Notes: generated by a model from the letters alone, not told the origin. A stretch of 55,101 bases of DNA from Cyanosarcina radialis HA8281-LM2 (GCA_019359615.1 JAHHHA010000040.1:1-55101); one strand, 5' to 3'; numbered from the stretch's first letter, positions 1-9,423 are shown. Made by a program: numbers and translations.

Positions 1-52
1 TTAACTAATGGGGGGTTCGGGGGGCAATAAGTCCCGCGCTGTAATCTCTGAT

Positions 53-235
53 TCAGCGTCGGGATACATGGACTCCCCGCGCCCGACGACTCTCTTTCGA
101 TGCCCCTGAGTCGGGCAATAATCTAACAAGGGAGCGGATAACATCTGTCTTAGTCCTCTTTGTCTTTTTGCAGTAACGCTCAAGTTTCTTCATCTCTTCA
201 GCCGAAACCCTGACGTGCAAATCTTTTTCTGCCAT
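53..235 (-). CDS. Ribbon-helix-helix (CopG/MetJ-like) small protein
   Basis: A 60-residue basic protein. Its N-terminal part (AEKDLHVRVSAEEMKKLERY, then KKTKRTKTDVIRSL) has the short beta strand followed by two amphipathic helices of ribbon-helix-helix DNA-binding proteins. Such proteins in cyanobacteria are often antitoxins or self-repressing regulators. I chose the ATG at 235, not an upstream start at 247, because conservation begins with MAEKDLH; the upstream start would lie inside the palindrome just before the gene. No toxin partner is visible: downstream the window ends, and upstream there is only an unrecognised ORF. The fold is fairly sure and the role is inferred. Confidence 0.65.
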   Translation of the reverse strand: MAEKDLHVRVSAEEMKKLERYCKKTKRTKTDVIRSLVRLLPDSGASKESRRARGVHVSRR

Positions 236-238
236 CTT

Positions 239-257
239 TTGTACCAATATGGTACAA
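239..257 (-). promoter_or_regulatory. Palindromic operator before the ribbon-helix-helix gene
   Basis: A perfect inverted repeat with arms TTGTACC and GGTACAA around a 5-base AT spacer sits directly before the ATG of the small DNA-binding protein. Ribbon-helix-helix proteins usually bind such palindromes and repress their own promoters, so this is a likely autoregulatory site. That use is inference. Confidence 0.45.
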
Positions 258-265
258 TCATGATA

Positions 266-601
266 TCAGCTAACCACTGACCAGATTGACTTCTTCCGAA
301 CACGTTTTAGTAGCGTGGTGAACAGCGCAAACTCTGGGGACGGTACAGTACCTTGATAATTGGTAGGGAGTTGCGCCAAGAAGAATTGCTTTGCATGAAG
401 CCATTGGCGCGTAAAACCAATTTGGTTTGGTAGTACAGAACTTTGGTTTCTTGTACGCAGACTTCGTGGGGCATCAGGAGTCTCTAAACTGCCTGTGGAG
501 GAACTGGAACGGGTCAACACTGTTGGGAGATACATATCGATAAAACCAACAACTGATAGGGAAGGCCGATGAAGCAGGAAATCGATTGAGAGCGATCTCA
601 A
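266..601 (-). other. Unrecognised open frame, coding status doubtful
   Basis: An open frame of 111 codons with no family I recognise, no clear ribosome-binding site and a Ser/Thr/Arg-rich composition. Other frames of the same stretch also give no recognisable protein. It may be a decayed gene or chance. It fills the gap between the ribbon-helix-helix gene and the response regulator. Confidence 0.15.
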
Positions 602-678
602 GAAGCCAGCACCGTACCCGCTAGGGTCGGTGTCTGGAGAATGTCACGTTAGAATCCGAATTCGATCGAAAGTACACC

Positions 679-1308
679 CTATAAGCTAACAATGCCGCGT
701 TTAACCGCAACAATCACAGCTTGGGTGCGATCGCTCACATCCAACTTATTCAAAATCCGATTGACATGAGATTTAACCGTGCCTTCACCGATACTCAAAG
801 CCGCCGCAATCTCGGTATTACTCATTCCCTGTGCCAGTGCGCGGAGGACTTCTAGCTCTCTTTCACTTAGTTCTGGATTGCTGAGGCGCTGGACCAACTT
901 TGCTCCCACATCGGGCGGAATATACTTCTGACCTCGATGAACGGTGCGAATGGCATTCAGAAGCTCGTCAGGTTCAGTTTCTTTCAATAGATATCCTTTG
1001 GCTCCTGCCTGCAATCCTCGATAAATATCTTCGTCACTATCATACGTGGTCAGTACAATAATCCGAGCCGATTTAGCAGTCGCACAAATTGCACTGATGG
1101 CGGCAACTCCTTCCACTTCAGGCATTCGCAGATCCATGAGCGTGACATCCGGTTGGTGTTCCTCAAATAGCGCGATCGCCTGTTCCCCATTTTCGGCTTG
1201 GGCAATCACCTGCATCTCTGGGTCACGGTTAATAATCGTGGCTAATCCTTGCCGAAAAATGGCATGATCGTCCGCAATTAGAATCCGAATCGTTGTAGCT
1301 TGGCTCAT
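679..1308 (-). CDS. NarL/FixJ-type two-component response regulator
   Basis: A 209-residue response regulator. The N-terminal receiver domain (about 1-125) has the acidic pair in ADDHAIFRQG, the phospho-acceptor Asp at about residue 59 in MDLRMP, and the conserved Thr and Lys in VLTTYD and GYLLKE. The C-terminal LuxR helix-turn-helix (about 145-209) has SERELEVLRALAQGMSN and IGEGTVKSHVNRILNKL. It should be phosphorylated by the histidine kinase directly upstream and then act as a DNA-binding regulator. The ATG at 1308 gives MSQATTIRI and lies 7 bases after the kinase stop; a start at 1338 would overlap the kinase by 23 bases. The two genes form one operon. Confidence 0.93.
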   Translation of the reverse strand: MSQATTIRILIADDHAIFRQGLATIINRDPEMQVIAQAENGEQAIALFEEHQPDVTLMDLRMPEVEGVAAISAICATAKSARIIVLTTYDSDEDIYRGLQAGAKGYLLKETEPDELLNAIRTVHRGQKYIPPDVGAKLVQRLSNPELSERELEVLRALAQGMSNTEIAAALSIGEGTVKSHVNRILNKLDVSDRTQAVIVAVKRGIVSL

Positions 1309-1315
1309 CGCGATC

Positions 1316-4027
1316 TTACTCCCGATTGACAGTGACAATAATCTCTGTTCCTTGTCCGGGTTGACTCCGAATCGTCAGTTGTGCGCCGATGCGCTCTGCC
1401 CGTTCGCTCATACCGAGTAAGCCAAAACCCTCAGAAGATGGAATACTCCCCACTCCAAAGCCCTGTCCATTGTCTTTCACGCGCAAGCAAACTCGATCGC
1501 GATCGTAGACTAGCTCGACTCGAATTTCATCGGCATTGGCGTGTCTGGTCGCATTCGTTAATGCTTCCTGCCCAATCCGCAGCAGGTTACTCTCAACTTC
1601 AGTCGGTAGAGCATACACTGCACCCTCGATCTCATAATATAAAGTGGTATCCATTGCGGCAGTTCTGAGTTGAGCGACGAGACGATGTAGAGCGCTCTGT
1701 AAACTGCCTTCCTCTAGGAGTTGAGGACGGAGCGCGACGACCGATCGCCGCGCTTCAGTCAGTCCAGTTCGTGCCAATTCTTCGATCGAATCCAGGTGTG
1801 CCCCAGTTGCTTCCAAATCATCCGTTAGCACCTGGTTTGCCGCTCCTACCTGAGCCAGAATGCCTGTAAACGCTTGGGCGAGTGTATCGTGAATTTCGCG
1901 TGCCATGCGGTTGCGTTCTTCCAGAATCGAGGCGACTTGTGCTTGCTTGTGCGCCGTGATATCTCGCGCTAGCCAAATCACCTGTCCCTGCCGGAAGGGT
2001 GCAATGCGAGCCGAAAACCAGATTTCTCGTCCAGCGATCCACAGACTGTACTCGACCGTGAGCACTTGTTGCGTTCTCAGCACCTGTTGAACATAATCGA
2101 GAAATTCATCGGCTTGTTCTTGTGCAAAGAGTTGATGCAGTGTTTTACCAATCTGCTCCTCAATGGGTTGATATAACTGAACAGTCGGAAGAGCAACTGC
2201 TTCGATCACTTGCCCTTCAGCAGTAATGACAAACAGCGGATCGGGAATGGCTGAAAAGAGCGATCGCAGTTCTGCTTCAGAGGCTTGCAGCGCTACTTCT
2301 TTCTGTTTGAGATCGTCGATATCCGTATAAACTCCCAACGCTCGGATGGGTTCACCGAATTCATTCCAGGCAACAATTTTGCCGACAGAAAGAATCCATT
2401 TCCACTGACCATCCCGGTTACGATGGCGATACTCTGCTTGATAGTTGGGGACTTCTCCAGTAATAAAACCATTGTAAATTGCAACCATTGATTCTTTGTC
2501 GTCAGGATGCAAACTCTCAACCCACCTAGATTTGGTCTCGCGAAATGTTGCCGGATCGTAGCCTAGCATTAAAGCGTATTCTGGGTTAACCACGATTTCT
2601 TCAGTTTTGATATTCATATCGTAGAGTCCCTGTTTTGAAGCGGTTAATGCTAAGCGTAGTCGTTCTTCACTCGTTTGTAGAGCGACTTCTGCTCGTTTGC
2701 GATCGCTAATATCCGCAATCACCCCTTCGATGTAGTCATCGTCTGCATTCAAATAACAAGAGGAAAGTACCCAAAACACTGTCCCATCTCGTTTTCGCAT
2801 CTGGAATTCATAGCTTCGCAGTTCTCGATCGCGCTTCAGCAACTCAATGGCTTGCTGGCGATCGCTGGGATTTACAAAATAGCCGATGCTGTGTTCCAGC
2901 CCAACGATCTCCTCTGGTGAATCAAAGCCCAACAGATTGGCAAGGTGTTGATTGGCATTGAGAATTAATCCATCCGAGAGGCGGTTTCGGAATATGCCGA
3001 CCTGCGAGTTTTCAAAGATAGTTCGGAACTTGGCTTCACTGCGTTGTAAAGCTTCTTCTGCCTGTTTACGCTGGGTGATGTCATGTCCAACCGATAAAAT
3101 TTCAACTAACTCTCCCTGCTCGTTCAAAATCGCTTGATTTGACCAGGCAACCCAAACTCGCCGACCGTCTCGACACAGGTTTTCACTGTCGGTTTGCGGA
3201 TACGATTGAGGATTGCGAAGTAAATCGTGGATGAATGGTTTAACATCGCGTCCAGAAAGTTCGATGTCTGGAATGATGGTTTCAAATAAGGTGCGCCCTA
3301 AAATCTGATGTTCTTCATAGCCCAACAATTTCACCCCATAATCGTTGATGTATCGAATCCGTCCTTGCGGATCGTAGCGAATGATGACTGAATTCGCGGT
3401 TTGTAGAAGGTTGCGGTAATTTGCTTCACTTTGTCTCAATGCGGCTTCGATTTGTTGACGTTCAGCGATCTCTTGCTGCAAGGCTTGAGTTCGCTCTTCT
3501 ACTTTCTTTTCCAGTGTTCCAGCATAGTCTGCTAACCGTTCGTACAACAGAGCATTTTCTAGTGAAATCGCTGCCTGAGCCATCAATAGTTTCAGGACTT
3601 GCAAGCGATCGCTGGTAAACACGCCGACACTGAGATTGTTCTCCAGGTAAAGGATACCGATAAGCTGACTTTGCTTGAGAATTGGCATACAAAGGAGCGA
3701 TCTTGTCTGTCGATCTTGAATATAAGAATCAGTCAAAAAAGACGGTTCGCTGACTGCATCATCAAACACCAGCGTTTCTTGAGTGCGTTCTACCGAGTGA
3801 ATGACGGAGACGGGAATCGTTGCACAGTCAGCAACAGCAAACTTTTCTAGGTCACACTGTCTATTTCCACTGCATTGAGCCACCACGGTGAGTCGATCGT
3901 CTTCCAAGAGAACTAGAGTGCCAGTTTCGGCTCCGGCATTTTCGATCGCTACCTGCATCAATGTGGCAATCGATCGATCGAGATGGATCGTTCCAGGCAG
4001 GGTAATCATTGAACGCTCCCCCGACAA
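1316..4027 (-). CDS. Multi-sensor histidine kinase (GAF, four PAS, HisKA_3, HATPase)
   Basis: A 903-residue sensor kinase without membrane segments, so probably cytosolic. Domains in order: GAF (about 10-165), a coiled signalling helix (about 168-198), four PAS units (about 200-700, several with PAC tails), the HisKA_3 dimer/phospho-acceptor helix with His713 in EERNRMAREIHDTLAQ, and a HATPase domain with the N box (GQEALTNATRHA) and G boxes (DNGQGF, GFGLLGMSERA). HisKA_3 kinases pair with NarL-type regulators, and the next gene is one. The GAF domain resembles that of much larger cyanobacterial multi-domain kinases that carry extra domains N-terminal to it, so this protein may be a trimmed relative. 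The stimulus is unknown. Confidence 0.93.
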   Translation of the reverse strand: MSGERSMITLPGTIHLDRSIATLMQVAIENAGAETGTLVLLEDDRLTVVAQCSGNRQCDLEKFAVADCATIPVSVIHSVERTQETLVFDDAVSEPSFLTDSYIQDRQTRSLLCMPILKQSQLIGILYLENNLSVGVFTSDRLQVLKLLMAQAAISLENALLYERLADYAGTLEKKVEERTQALQQEIAERQQIEAALRQSEANYRNLLQTANSVIIRYDPQGRIRYINDYGVKLLGYEEHQILGRTLFETIIPDIELSGRDVKPFIHDLLRNPQSYPQTDSENLCRDGRRVWVAWSNQAILNEQGELVEILSVGHDITQRKQAEEALQRSEAKFRTIFENSQVGIFRNRLSDGLILNANQHLANLLGFDSPEEIVGLEHSIGYFVNPSDRQQAIELLKRDRELRSYEFQMRKRDGTVFWVLSSCYLNADDDYIEGVIADISDRKRAEVALQTSEERLRLALTASKQGLYDMNIKTEEIVVNPEYALMLGYDPATFRETKSRWVESLHPDDKESMVAIYNGFITGEVPNYQAEYRHRNRDGQWKWILSVGKIVAWNEFGEPIRALGVYTDIDDLKQKEVALQASEAELRSLFSAIPDPLFVITAEGQVIEAVALPTVQLYQPIEEQIGKTLHQLFAQEQADEFLDYVQQVLRTQQVLTVEYSLWIAGREIWFSARIAPFRQGQVIWLARDITAHKQAQVASILEERNRMAREIHDTLAQAFTGILAQVGAANQVLTDDLEATGAHLDSIEELARTGLTEARRSVVALRPQLLEEGSLQSALHRLVAQLRTAAMDTTLYYEIEGAVYALPTEVESNLLRIGQEALTNATRHANADEIRVELVYDRDRVCLRVKDNGQGFGVGSIPSSEGFGLLGMSERAERIGAQLTIRSQPGQGTEIIVTVNRE

Positions 4028-4117
4028 GGGACTGTCAGCCGTCTCCTAAAGTATATCGCTTGCCAAACTTCAGAAAATTAAGCTTCTTGGTGGATTTTCT
4101 AAAGGTTTATCCAAATC

Positions 4118-4216
4118 TCAAAAGGCAACATCACCATCACGAACGAATTGGACGAGTGTATCCCAAGTTTTGCAATCGAAGGATAATTGCCGATCGCTCT
4201 CTTCTTCAAAGTGCAT
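4118..4216 (-). pseudogene. Possible DUF397-like C-terminal remnant (32 codons)
   Basis: A short frame between the kinase and the peptidase gene encodes a peptide ending LSFDCKTWDTLVQFVRDG. The pattern (an L-F-x-x-x-x-W core followed by a V-x-x-G end) is reminiscent of the C-terminus of DUF397, a small actinobacterial regulator family. No ribosome-binding site is clear. The actinobacterial-type peptidase next door makes a common foreign origin possible, but the match is by eye and weak. Confidence 0.2.
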
Positions 4217-4266
4217 ATATTTTCTTTACAGGGTGCGCCAGAAGACACCCCAGCAACCCAACGCAC

Positions 4267-5835
4267 CTAGAGAACGCAGCGATCGCGATCTGCGGGGAGC
4301 TTGAGGTTGATGAGGTAATCAGCGACGACCCGGTTGACACAGGGGTTGATGCCCTCCAAGGCAACGGTGTGTCGTTCGCCTTCAACGGTGAATAGAGTGC
4401 CGCCGATAGACTTGGCGAGACTGACACCAGCTTCGTAAGGGGTTGCAGGATCGCCAGTGATAGAGATGATTAAGGTGTCGGGCAGCCCCCGAACGTTTTG
4501 GGCGTAGGGGAAGCCAAGAGTCGGCTTACTTGGCCAGAATTCGCAGGCATCGCGGGTAACGCCCTCGACGGGTCGTCCGGTGTCGAGGAAGGGGTTCACG
4601 TTGAAGATCTGGCGGCGCAGATCGGCCTCCTGTTCGGGGGTGCGACGTTGTTCGTCGTTGCAATTGATGGCGAGGTTAGCCTCAATGAAATTGTTCCACT
4701 TGCCGTTGGGGTCGCGACCGTTGAAATCGTCGGTAATGGCGAGAAGTTTGTTGCCACGCCCCTCGTTCTTGAGTTGAGCAATCCCATCAATGATTCGCGG
4801 CCATGCTTCAGCAACGTAGAGTCCGGCAAGCACCCCACCAGTGCCCTGAAGAAAGTTTAGCGTGCGTCCGTTCCCGGCTGGTACGGGATTATCGATTAGT
4901 GGCTGAGCCAGTTTCTGGAACGCGGCAGTGGACTGCTTGGGGTCGGTGCCGAGTGGGCAGTCCGGACTCTTCGCACATGAAGCAGCCATCAGGTCGAACG
5001 ATCGCTGGAACCCGGTGTGAAGCGAAAGGCGGCGCTCCGCGCTGTCTTGCCGTGGGTCGATTACACTATCGAAGACCATCGCCCGGACGTTCTGGGGGAA
5101 CATCTCGGCATACACCGCGCCCAGCCGGGTACCGTAGCTCTGTCCGGCGAAGGTGAGCTTCTCGTCTCCAAGGGCAGCGCGGAGCACGTCCATGTCCCGT
5201 GCTGCATTGCGGGTGCCAACGGCGGCAAGCACCTGCTTACCCCCCGATCCCTTAGCGCATTTCTCCATCAGTTGGCGGGTGTCGTCGGCAGTCCACTTTC
5301 CCGATGTTCCCAACAACGTCGTTTGGTTCTCGCCCCGATCGTTCTCTTTGTCGGTGAAGCAACTAATTGCCGGGGTTGAGGCACCCACCCCGCGAGGGTC
5401 GAACCCAATCATATCGAAGCGTTGCAGAACTGGGCCGTCCTTCAGTCCAAGCCGCGTCGCCAAGGCAGCCACCAGCATACCCGAACCTCCAGGACCGCCT
5501 GGGTTAATCGCGAGCGAACCGATCCGCTCGCTCGGTTTCCCCTTGGCTGGTAGTCGCAGCACCGCGGCCTGCATGGTTTCGCCATCGGGTTTCTCGTAGT
5601 CCAGCGGCACCTCCAGTCGAGCGCACTCGAACGGATCGACGTAGGCCAGCTTCTCGATCGCGGTGGTGGCATAGCCCTTGCAGGCACCGAACGTCAGCTT
5701 CTGGTTGTAGAAGCGTTCCAGTTTTGCTGTTGGCTCCTGAGCCGACTGCGTACATGAAGGTGCCCCAGCTAGGAGAAGCAGCATTACCGTTGCGATCGTT
5801 AGCAAGCTTCGGAGGTAGGTCTTGCGAACGAGCAT
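4267..5835 (-). CDS. Secreted S33-family alpha/beta hydrolase (TAP-like tripeptidyl aminopeptidase)
   Basis: A 522-residue exported peptidase-like hydrolase. It has an N-terminal signal peptide (MLVRKTYLRS, then a run of Leu/Ala, with Cys28 as a possible lipid site), the oxyanion motif NPGGPGGSG (about 112-119), the nucleophile elbow GQSYGT (Ser233), and a C-terminal TAP-like domain with Asp in SITGDPATPY and His in EGERHTVAL. The family is best known from Streptomyces and mycobacteria. Two candidate starts each have a good ribosome-binding site: 5922 (MSQIPSN) and 5835 (MLVRKTY). I chose 5835 because it puts the signal peptide at the N-terminus and has AAGGAG five bases upstream. Base composition is more GC-rich than the core genes, which suggests transfer. 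Confidence 0.85.
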   Translation of the reverse strand: MLVRKTYLRSLLTIATVMLLLLAGAPSCTQSAQEPTAKLERFYNQKLTFGACKGYATTAIEKLAYVDPFECARLEVPLDYEKPDGETMQAAVLRLPAKGKPSERIGSLAINPGGPGGSGMLVAALATRLGLKDGPVLQRFDMIGFDPRGVGASTPAISCFTDKENDRGENQTTLLGTSGKWTADDTRQLMEKCAKGSGGKQVLAAVGTRNAARDMDVLRAALGDEKLTFAGQSYGTRLGAVYAEMFPQNVRAMVFDSVIDPRQDSAERRLSLHTGFQRSFDLMAASCAKSPDCPLGTDPKQSTAAFQKLAQPLIDNPVPAGNGRTLNFLQGTGGVLAGLYVAEAWPRIIDGIAQLKNEGRGNKLLAITDDFNGRDPNGKWNNFIEANLAINCNDEQRRTPEQEADLRRQIFNVNPFLDTGRPVEGVTRDACEFWPSKPTLGFPYAQNVRGLPDTLIISITGDPATPYEAGVSLAKSIGGTLFTVEGERHTVALEGINPCVNRVVADYLINLKLPADRDRCVL

Positions 5836-6168
5836 CGTTCTCCTTTTAGGGGGAGCCGTCGATCTTGAGTCGTGCGCGAGTAGGTCGCGATTTCGTCGGT
5901 TGTTAGAAGGAATTTGAGACATGACAATGAACTCCTTTAGGGCGACGGGTGAAGCGATCGGGGGCGCAGTGGAACAAGGACAACGTGCCACAGTCGATCG
6001 AGCAGCGCTGTGCCCAATATTTGAGATAACCAAGCCCTTGAAATTCTGCTGATATTAGAGCGCATATTCGATCGCCAGCCATCTTCCCAAAGACCGATCG
6101 AACAAGTATCTGTTGTCTGACAAGGCACGATCGAGTCTGCCGTAGTTGGCGATCGGTTTCTGTTTCTT

Positions 6169-6234
6169 CCCTGCCCAAACCGCGAACTCTCCTTCCAGCA
6201 CGTAGAGTTGTTCGGAATAGCGAGTGGCGAGCTT
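6169..6234 (-). pseudogene. Cupin gene fragment
   Basis: Read on the minus strand this piece gives TRYSEQLYVLEGEFAVWAG. It matches the core of the intact cupin in this window (TRYSKQVYVLEGEVTIWT, coded near 14660-14720). The flanks do not continue the cupin well and the frame closes shortly after, so this is a gene scrap left by a past rearrangement. Confidence 0.6.
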
Positions 6235-6259
6235 AGAACTTCACCCTGGCGCTGGAGCG

Positions 6260-7738
6260 CTATGAACTCACCGGAGCAGCAAGCGTCACTGGGACAGTTG
6301 GTTTGATGTTCTGGTTCAGCCCGAACAGATTGGTCGGGTCGTAGTGATTCTTGAGCGCCACCAGGCGATCGTAGGTGGCAGGTGGGTAGATATCGCGAAC
6401 CCGCTGCTCTCCCTCGTCTGCCACAAAGCCCGCATAGACACCGCTCCCATAGGGCAAGAGCGCCTGAAAAACGTGCTGGGTGCGGGCAGCAAGACTGGCA
6501 GCATCAGCCGATAGGGGCGCGAAATGTGTAATCAACACCATACCCTGTTTGTCGCGGTGAGCAAAGGCAGTTGCGTCGGGTGCGACTCGACTCATCGCGC
6601 CACCGAGAACCCGAAGTGAAACCATAGTTTCAGGCGACAGGACGGATTGAGTTGCTTCGACCAATGTATGCAAGATCTCGTCTGAGAACATCTCGAAAAA
6701 CAGCGATCGCCCATGATGCTGCAAACCGCGTACCTCGCCAATCTCTGTGAGCGCAAAAATGTTTGAATAAGGCATTGGTGCAATCAGGTCGGCGATCGGG
6801 GTGGCAAGTTGACGCAGGGGAGCTACAACCCGCTCGCCCTCGCTGAGGTCGCCTGTGTAACAAACCAGGATGCCCACGATCGGGGTTCCCTGCTTGTCGG
6901 GTGGGATGAAGGGAGCAGGTGGGGCCAGCGCCAGCATCGCCTCAGTCGAGAGTTCATCCGGGGCTGCTGCTGCTAGACGGGCATACTCTTTGAGGATGCG
7001 CTCCGCCTCCGTTGCTTCATAAAAAACTGCACCGCCCAGAATTGTGCCGCCAGGGTGCAGATTTACCTCGAAAGCCGTTGCAATGCCGAAGTTGCCACCG
7101 CCGCCGCGCAGTCCCCAAAATAGTTCGGGATTTTCATCGGCACTGGCACGCACCATCTGTCCATCAGCAGTGACGAGTTCTACCGATCGCACCCGGTCGA
7201 TCGTCAGACCATAGGCGCGAACCATCCAACCGATACCGCCCCCCAGCAGCAAACCACCCACGCCAACGGAGGCAACGTCGCCTGCTGTCATTGCCAAACC
7301 AAAAGGCTGAAGCGTATTGGCAACCTCGCCCCAACTGAGTCCAGGCTCTAGGCGAGCCGTGCGACGGACTGGATCGATCGTAATCGTCTTCAGATTGGAG
7401 AGGTCGATCGTCAGTCCACCATCGTTGCTGCCATATCCGGGTATACTGTGTCCTCCACTTCTTACAGAGAGCGTCATCTTTCGATCGCGGGCAAAGTTGA
7501 CGGCAGCCGTCACATCTTCTGTATCGACGCAGCGCACGATCGCAGCAGGATAGCGATCGAATAGACCGTTCCAGACTTTTCGTTCTGCCTCGTAAGCAGC
7601 GTCTCCTGGTTGAATCACATCGCCTCGCAAGTTCGAGGTCAGTTTCTCCATTGCCTGCTCGTAGGTCTGCTGCTCTTGTGGAGAAAGTGTTGATTGTTCG
7701 TTTGGATTGTATTGAATAGCAGCTTGATGTTGTGTCAT
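6260..7738 (-). CDS. FAD-linked oxidase, berberine-bridge-enzyme type
   Basis: A 492-residue flavoprotein. The N-terminal FAD_binding_4 domain (about 55-235) contains SVRSGGHSIPGYG, where His97 is the expected covalent FAD attachment residue, and a GGLLLGGGIGW glycine loop. The Cys that gives a second covalent bond in bicovalent members is replaced in GDVASVGVGG, so attachment by His only is expected. The C-terminal BBE segment is NLFGLNQNIKP. Such enzymes oxidise alcohols, sugars or alkaloid-like substrates with O2; the substrate is unknown. The start at 7738 (MTQHQAA) has AAGGA about seven bases upstream. It is preceded by AraC-type operator copy 1. Confidence 0.9.
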   Translation of the reverse strand: MTQHQAAIQYNPNEQSTLSPQEQQTYEQAMEKLTSNLRGDVIQPGDAAYEAERKVWNGLFDRYPAAIVRCVDTEDVTAAVNFARDRKMTLSVRSGGHSIPGYGSNDGGLTIDLSNLKTITIDPVRRTARLEPGLSWGEVANTLQPFGLAMTAGDVASVGVGGLLLGGGIGWMVRAYGLTIDRVRSVELVTADGQMVRASADENPELFWGLRGGGGNFGIATAFEVNLHPGGTILGGAVFYEATEAERILKEYARLAAAAPDELSTEAMLALAPPAPFIPPDKQGTPIVGILVCYTGDLSEGERVVAPLRQLATPIADLIAPMPYSNIFALTEIGEVRGLQHHGRSLFFEMFSDEILHTLVEATQSVLSPETMVSLRVLGGAMSRVAPDATAFAHRDKQGMVLITHFAPLSADAASLAARTQHVFQALLPYGSGVYAGFVADEGEQRVRDIYPPATYDRLVALKNHYDPTNLFGLNQNIKPTVPVTLAAPVSS

Positions 7739-7764
7739 GAGTTGTTCCTTTGCTAATTCCGTTT

Positions 7765-7837
7765 GTTTTATCTGAAGTGTAGTGAGTACCAATGCTTGAC
7801 TGCTTTCAGATTCTTACGATGATTTGTCAGATTCTTG
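7765..7837 (-). promoter_or_regulatory. AraC-type operator/promoter, copy 1
   Basis: On the minus strand two direct repeats of the 10-mer TAAGAATCTG (first copy with C for T), starting exactly 21 bases apart, lie at 7828-7837 and 7807-7816. They are followed by a TTGGTA -35-like box (7787-7792), a 16-base spacer and TAAAAC. The layout fits an AraC activator bound next to the -35 box of the FAD oxidase gene. The same arrangement recurs at three other places in this window. Confidence 0.65.
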
Positions 7838-7848
7838 CAGTATTGGCA

Positions 7849-7893
7849 AACTTGCTTTGGGGTCATTCCGGCGAACCGCTCGAACTGTTTCAT
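7849..7893 (-). pseudogene. AraC regulator C-terminal remnant
   Basis: Minus-strand translation gives KQFERFAGMTPKQV, matching the last helix of the AraC proteins in this window (QQFKRLTGMTPKQVR). The rest of the gene is gone. It marks a former araC gene upstream of operator copy 1. Confidence 0.65.
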
Positions 7894-7987
7894 CTTCGGA
7901 GCGGTTCGTTGTTGTGCTGTGATGCAAGATGTTCAACGGTCGATCGCATGACATCATCCAGGTCGTATTTCCGTTTCAGATTTCCTC

Positions 7988-9097
7988 TTAGGATTCACGG
8001 TAGGTGGGAAAGTCGGTGTAGCCTTCTTTCTCAAAGGAATACCAAATACCTGGATCGGCAGGTGGATTGAGCGTCCAGCCGTTCGTAAACCGCTCGACTA
8101 AATCGGGGTTGCTAAGGATGGGTCGTCCAAAGGCAACTAGGTCAGCATTGCCAGAGGCGATCGCAGCAGTTGCAGTTTCTTGGGTATAGCCACCATTGGC
8201 GACGATCGCTCCCGCAAACACGTTACGAAATTCGGCTAACACCATCGGTTCTCCCAGTTCGTGGAAGCCATTTAAGTCCAGTCCATCGATTAGAGACAAA
8301 TAGCTCAACCCGTATTCATTCAACCGTTGAGCCACATAGAGAAACGTCTCCCGAAAATCTGGAGAACCCATGTCATTGTAAATACTGTTCGGAGACAGTC
8401 TGACTCCCACTCGACTGGCAGGAAACACCGTCAGAATTGCCTCGACCGCTTCTTTGAGAAAGCGATATCGATTTTCCAGACTACCTCCATATCGATCGGT
8501 ACGCTGATTGGTTTTCGTTTGCAGAAATCGATCGAATAAATAGCCATTGGCTGCGTGAAGTTACACGCCGTCAAAACCAGCCTCGCGAGCGCGTTGAGCA
8601 GAGGAGCGATAATCTTCGACAATTAGAGGAATTTCGTTCGTCTCTAAAGCACGGGGCGTTTCGTAGGGTTGTTTGCCGATCGGGGTATGGGTATAACTCC
8701 CAGTTAGTCTGACCGCAGAAGCAGAAACGGGCAATTGACCCTGTTCCTGAAAACTACTGTGAGAGGCTCGTCCCGGATGCCAGAGTTGCAGAAAAAAGGG
8801 TGTGCCTTTCGCCTGAACTGCATTGACGACTTGCTTCCAGGCTTGCATTTGTTCCTCTGAGTAAATGCCGGGACTATTGAGCCAACCGTTCGCCTGTTTC
8901 GAGATGGTAGTCGCTTCCGACACGATCGCACCAACGGAAGCCCGTTGAGCGTAATACTCTGCCATCAACGCATTGGGGATGCGCTCCTGACCCGCTCGCC
9001 CGCGAGTTAAAGCAGCCATGATCGCTCGATTTTTGAGCGGCAATCCTGATAAATCAAAAGGACTGAGTAAGAGTTTAGTTAGTGTTTGAGTTGTCAT
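7988..9097 (-). pseudogene. Old yellow enzyme family ene-reductase, interrupted by one in-frame stop
   Basis: A complete 370-codon frame for an FMN-dependent NAD(P)H:flavin oxidoreductase, broken only by a TAA at 8561-8563. The N-terminal half (178 residues) has LLSPFDLSGLPLKNRAIMAA and LQLWHPGRASH. After the stop the frame continues without a shift into LHAANGYLFDRFLQ, NQRTDRYGGSLENR, and the phosphate-binding GGYTQETA and VAFGRPILSNPDL. In relatives the codon before LHAANG is normally Glu, so a single GAA to TAA change explains the break. The FMN and substrate residues are otherwise present. Unless the stop is read through or is a sequencing error, the enzyme is inactive. Confidence 0.88.
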
Positions 9098-9115
9098 GTA
9101 TTTTTACCTAAAAAA

Positions 9116-9302
9116 GTTGCTAGTCGCGTCCTGGGACAATAATCTTTTCTGCTAAACCAACCGGGTTGGAAAACAGCACTTCATGGCTACCAGGCATCTG
9201 CACGAACCGAAATTGCCCCAAGCGACTAGACATTCTGGGATGCTGTCCCCACTCGCCTTGAGAAAGAGCGTTGTCTTCTGTGCAGTAAAAATTTGGGCTG
9301 GT
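9116..9302 (-). pseudogene. 3' remnant of an alpha/beta hydrolase gene
   Basis: This stretch is a diverged copy of the 3' end of the intact hydrolase at 11285-12010. It keeps the coding for the GSHE-VLFSNPVGLAEKIIV end and the stop, then loses register. It lies immediately upstream of the broken ene-reductase. Confidence 0.65.
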
Positions 9303-9423
9303 AGGAATGCTTCGTCCCTACTCCTCTGAAACTTTGATGACGAGCTTGCCCTGATTCGTGCCGTCAAACAGCTTGTTAAACACACGGGGAGCGTTTTCAA
9401 GACCATCGATCGCATTGACACGA
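9231..9423. repeat. About 190-bp direct repeat, copy 1
   Basis: This segment repeats at 10138-10329 with about nine in ten bases identical by eye. It contains the junction between a hydrolase scrap and the 3' end of a CurA-like reductase gene. The two copies flank the GNAT gene, so the arrangement looks like a duplication or insertion event. Confidence 0.8.

Noticed and set aside
1046..1267. Plus-strand frames opposite the response regulator and kinase
   Set aside because: They are mirror frames of conserved genes, with no ribosome-binding sites or recognisable motifs.
5903..6178. 91-codon minus-strand frame upstream of the peptidase
   Set aside because: No family resemblance, and the adjacent frame holds a clear cupin scrap and the peptidase leader. 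It looks like a chance frame in a rearranged spacer.
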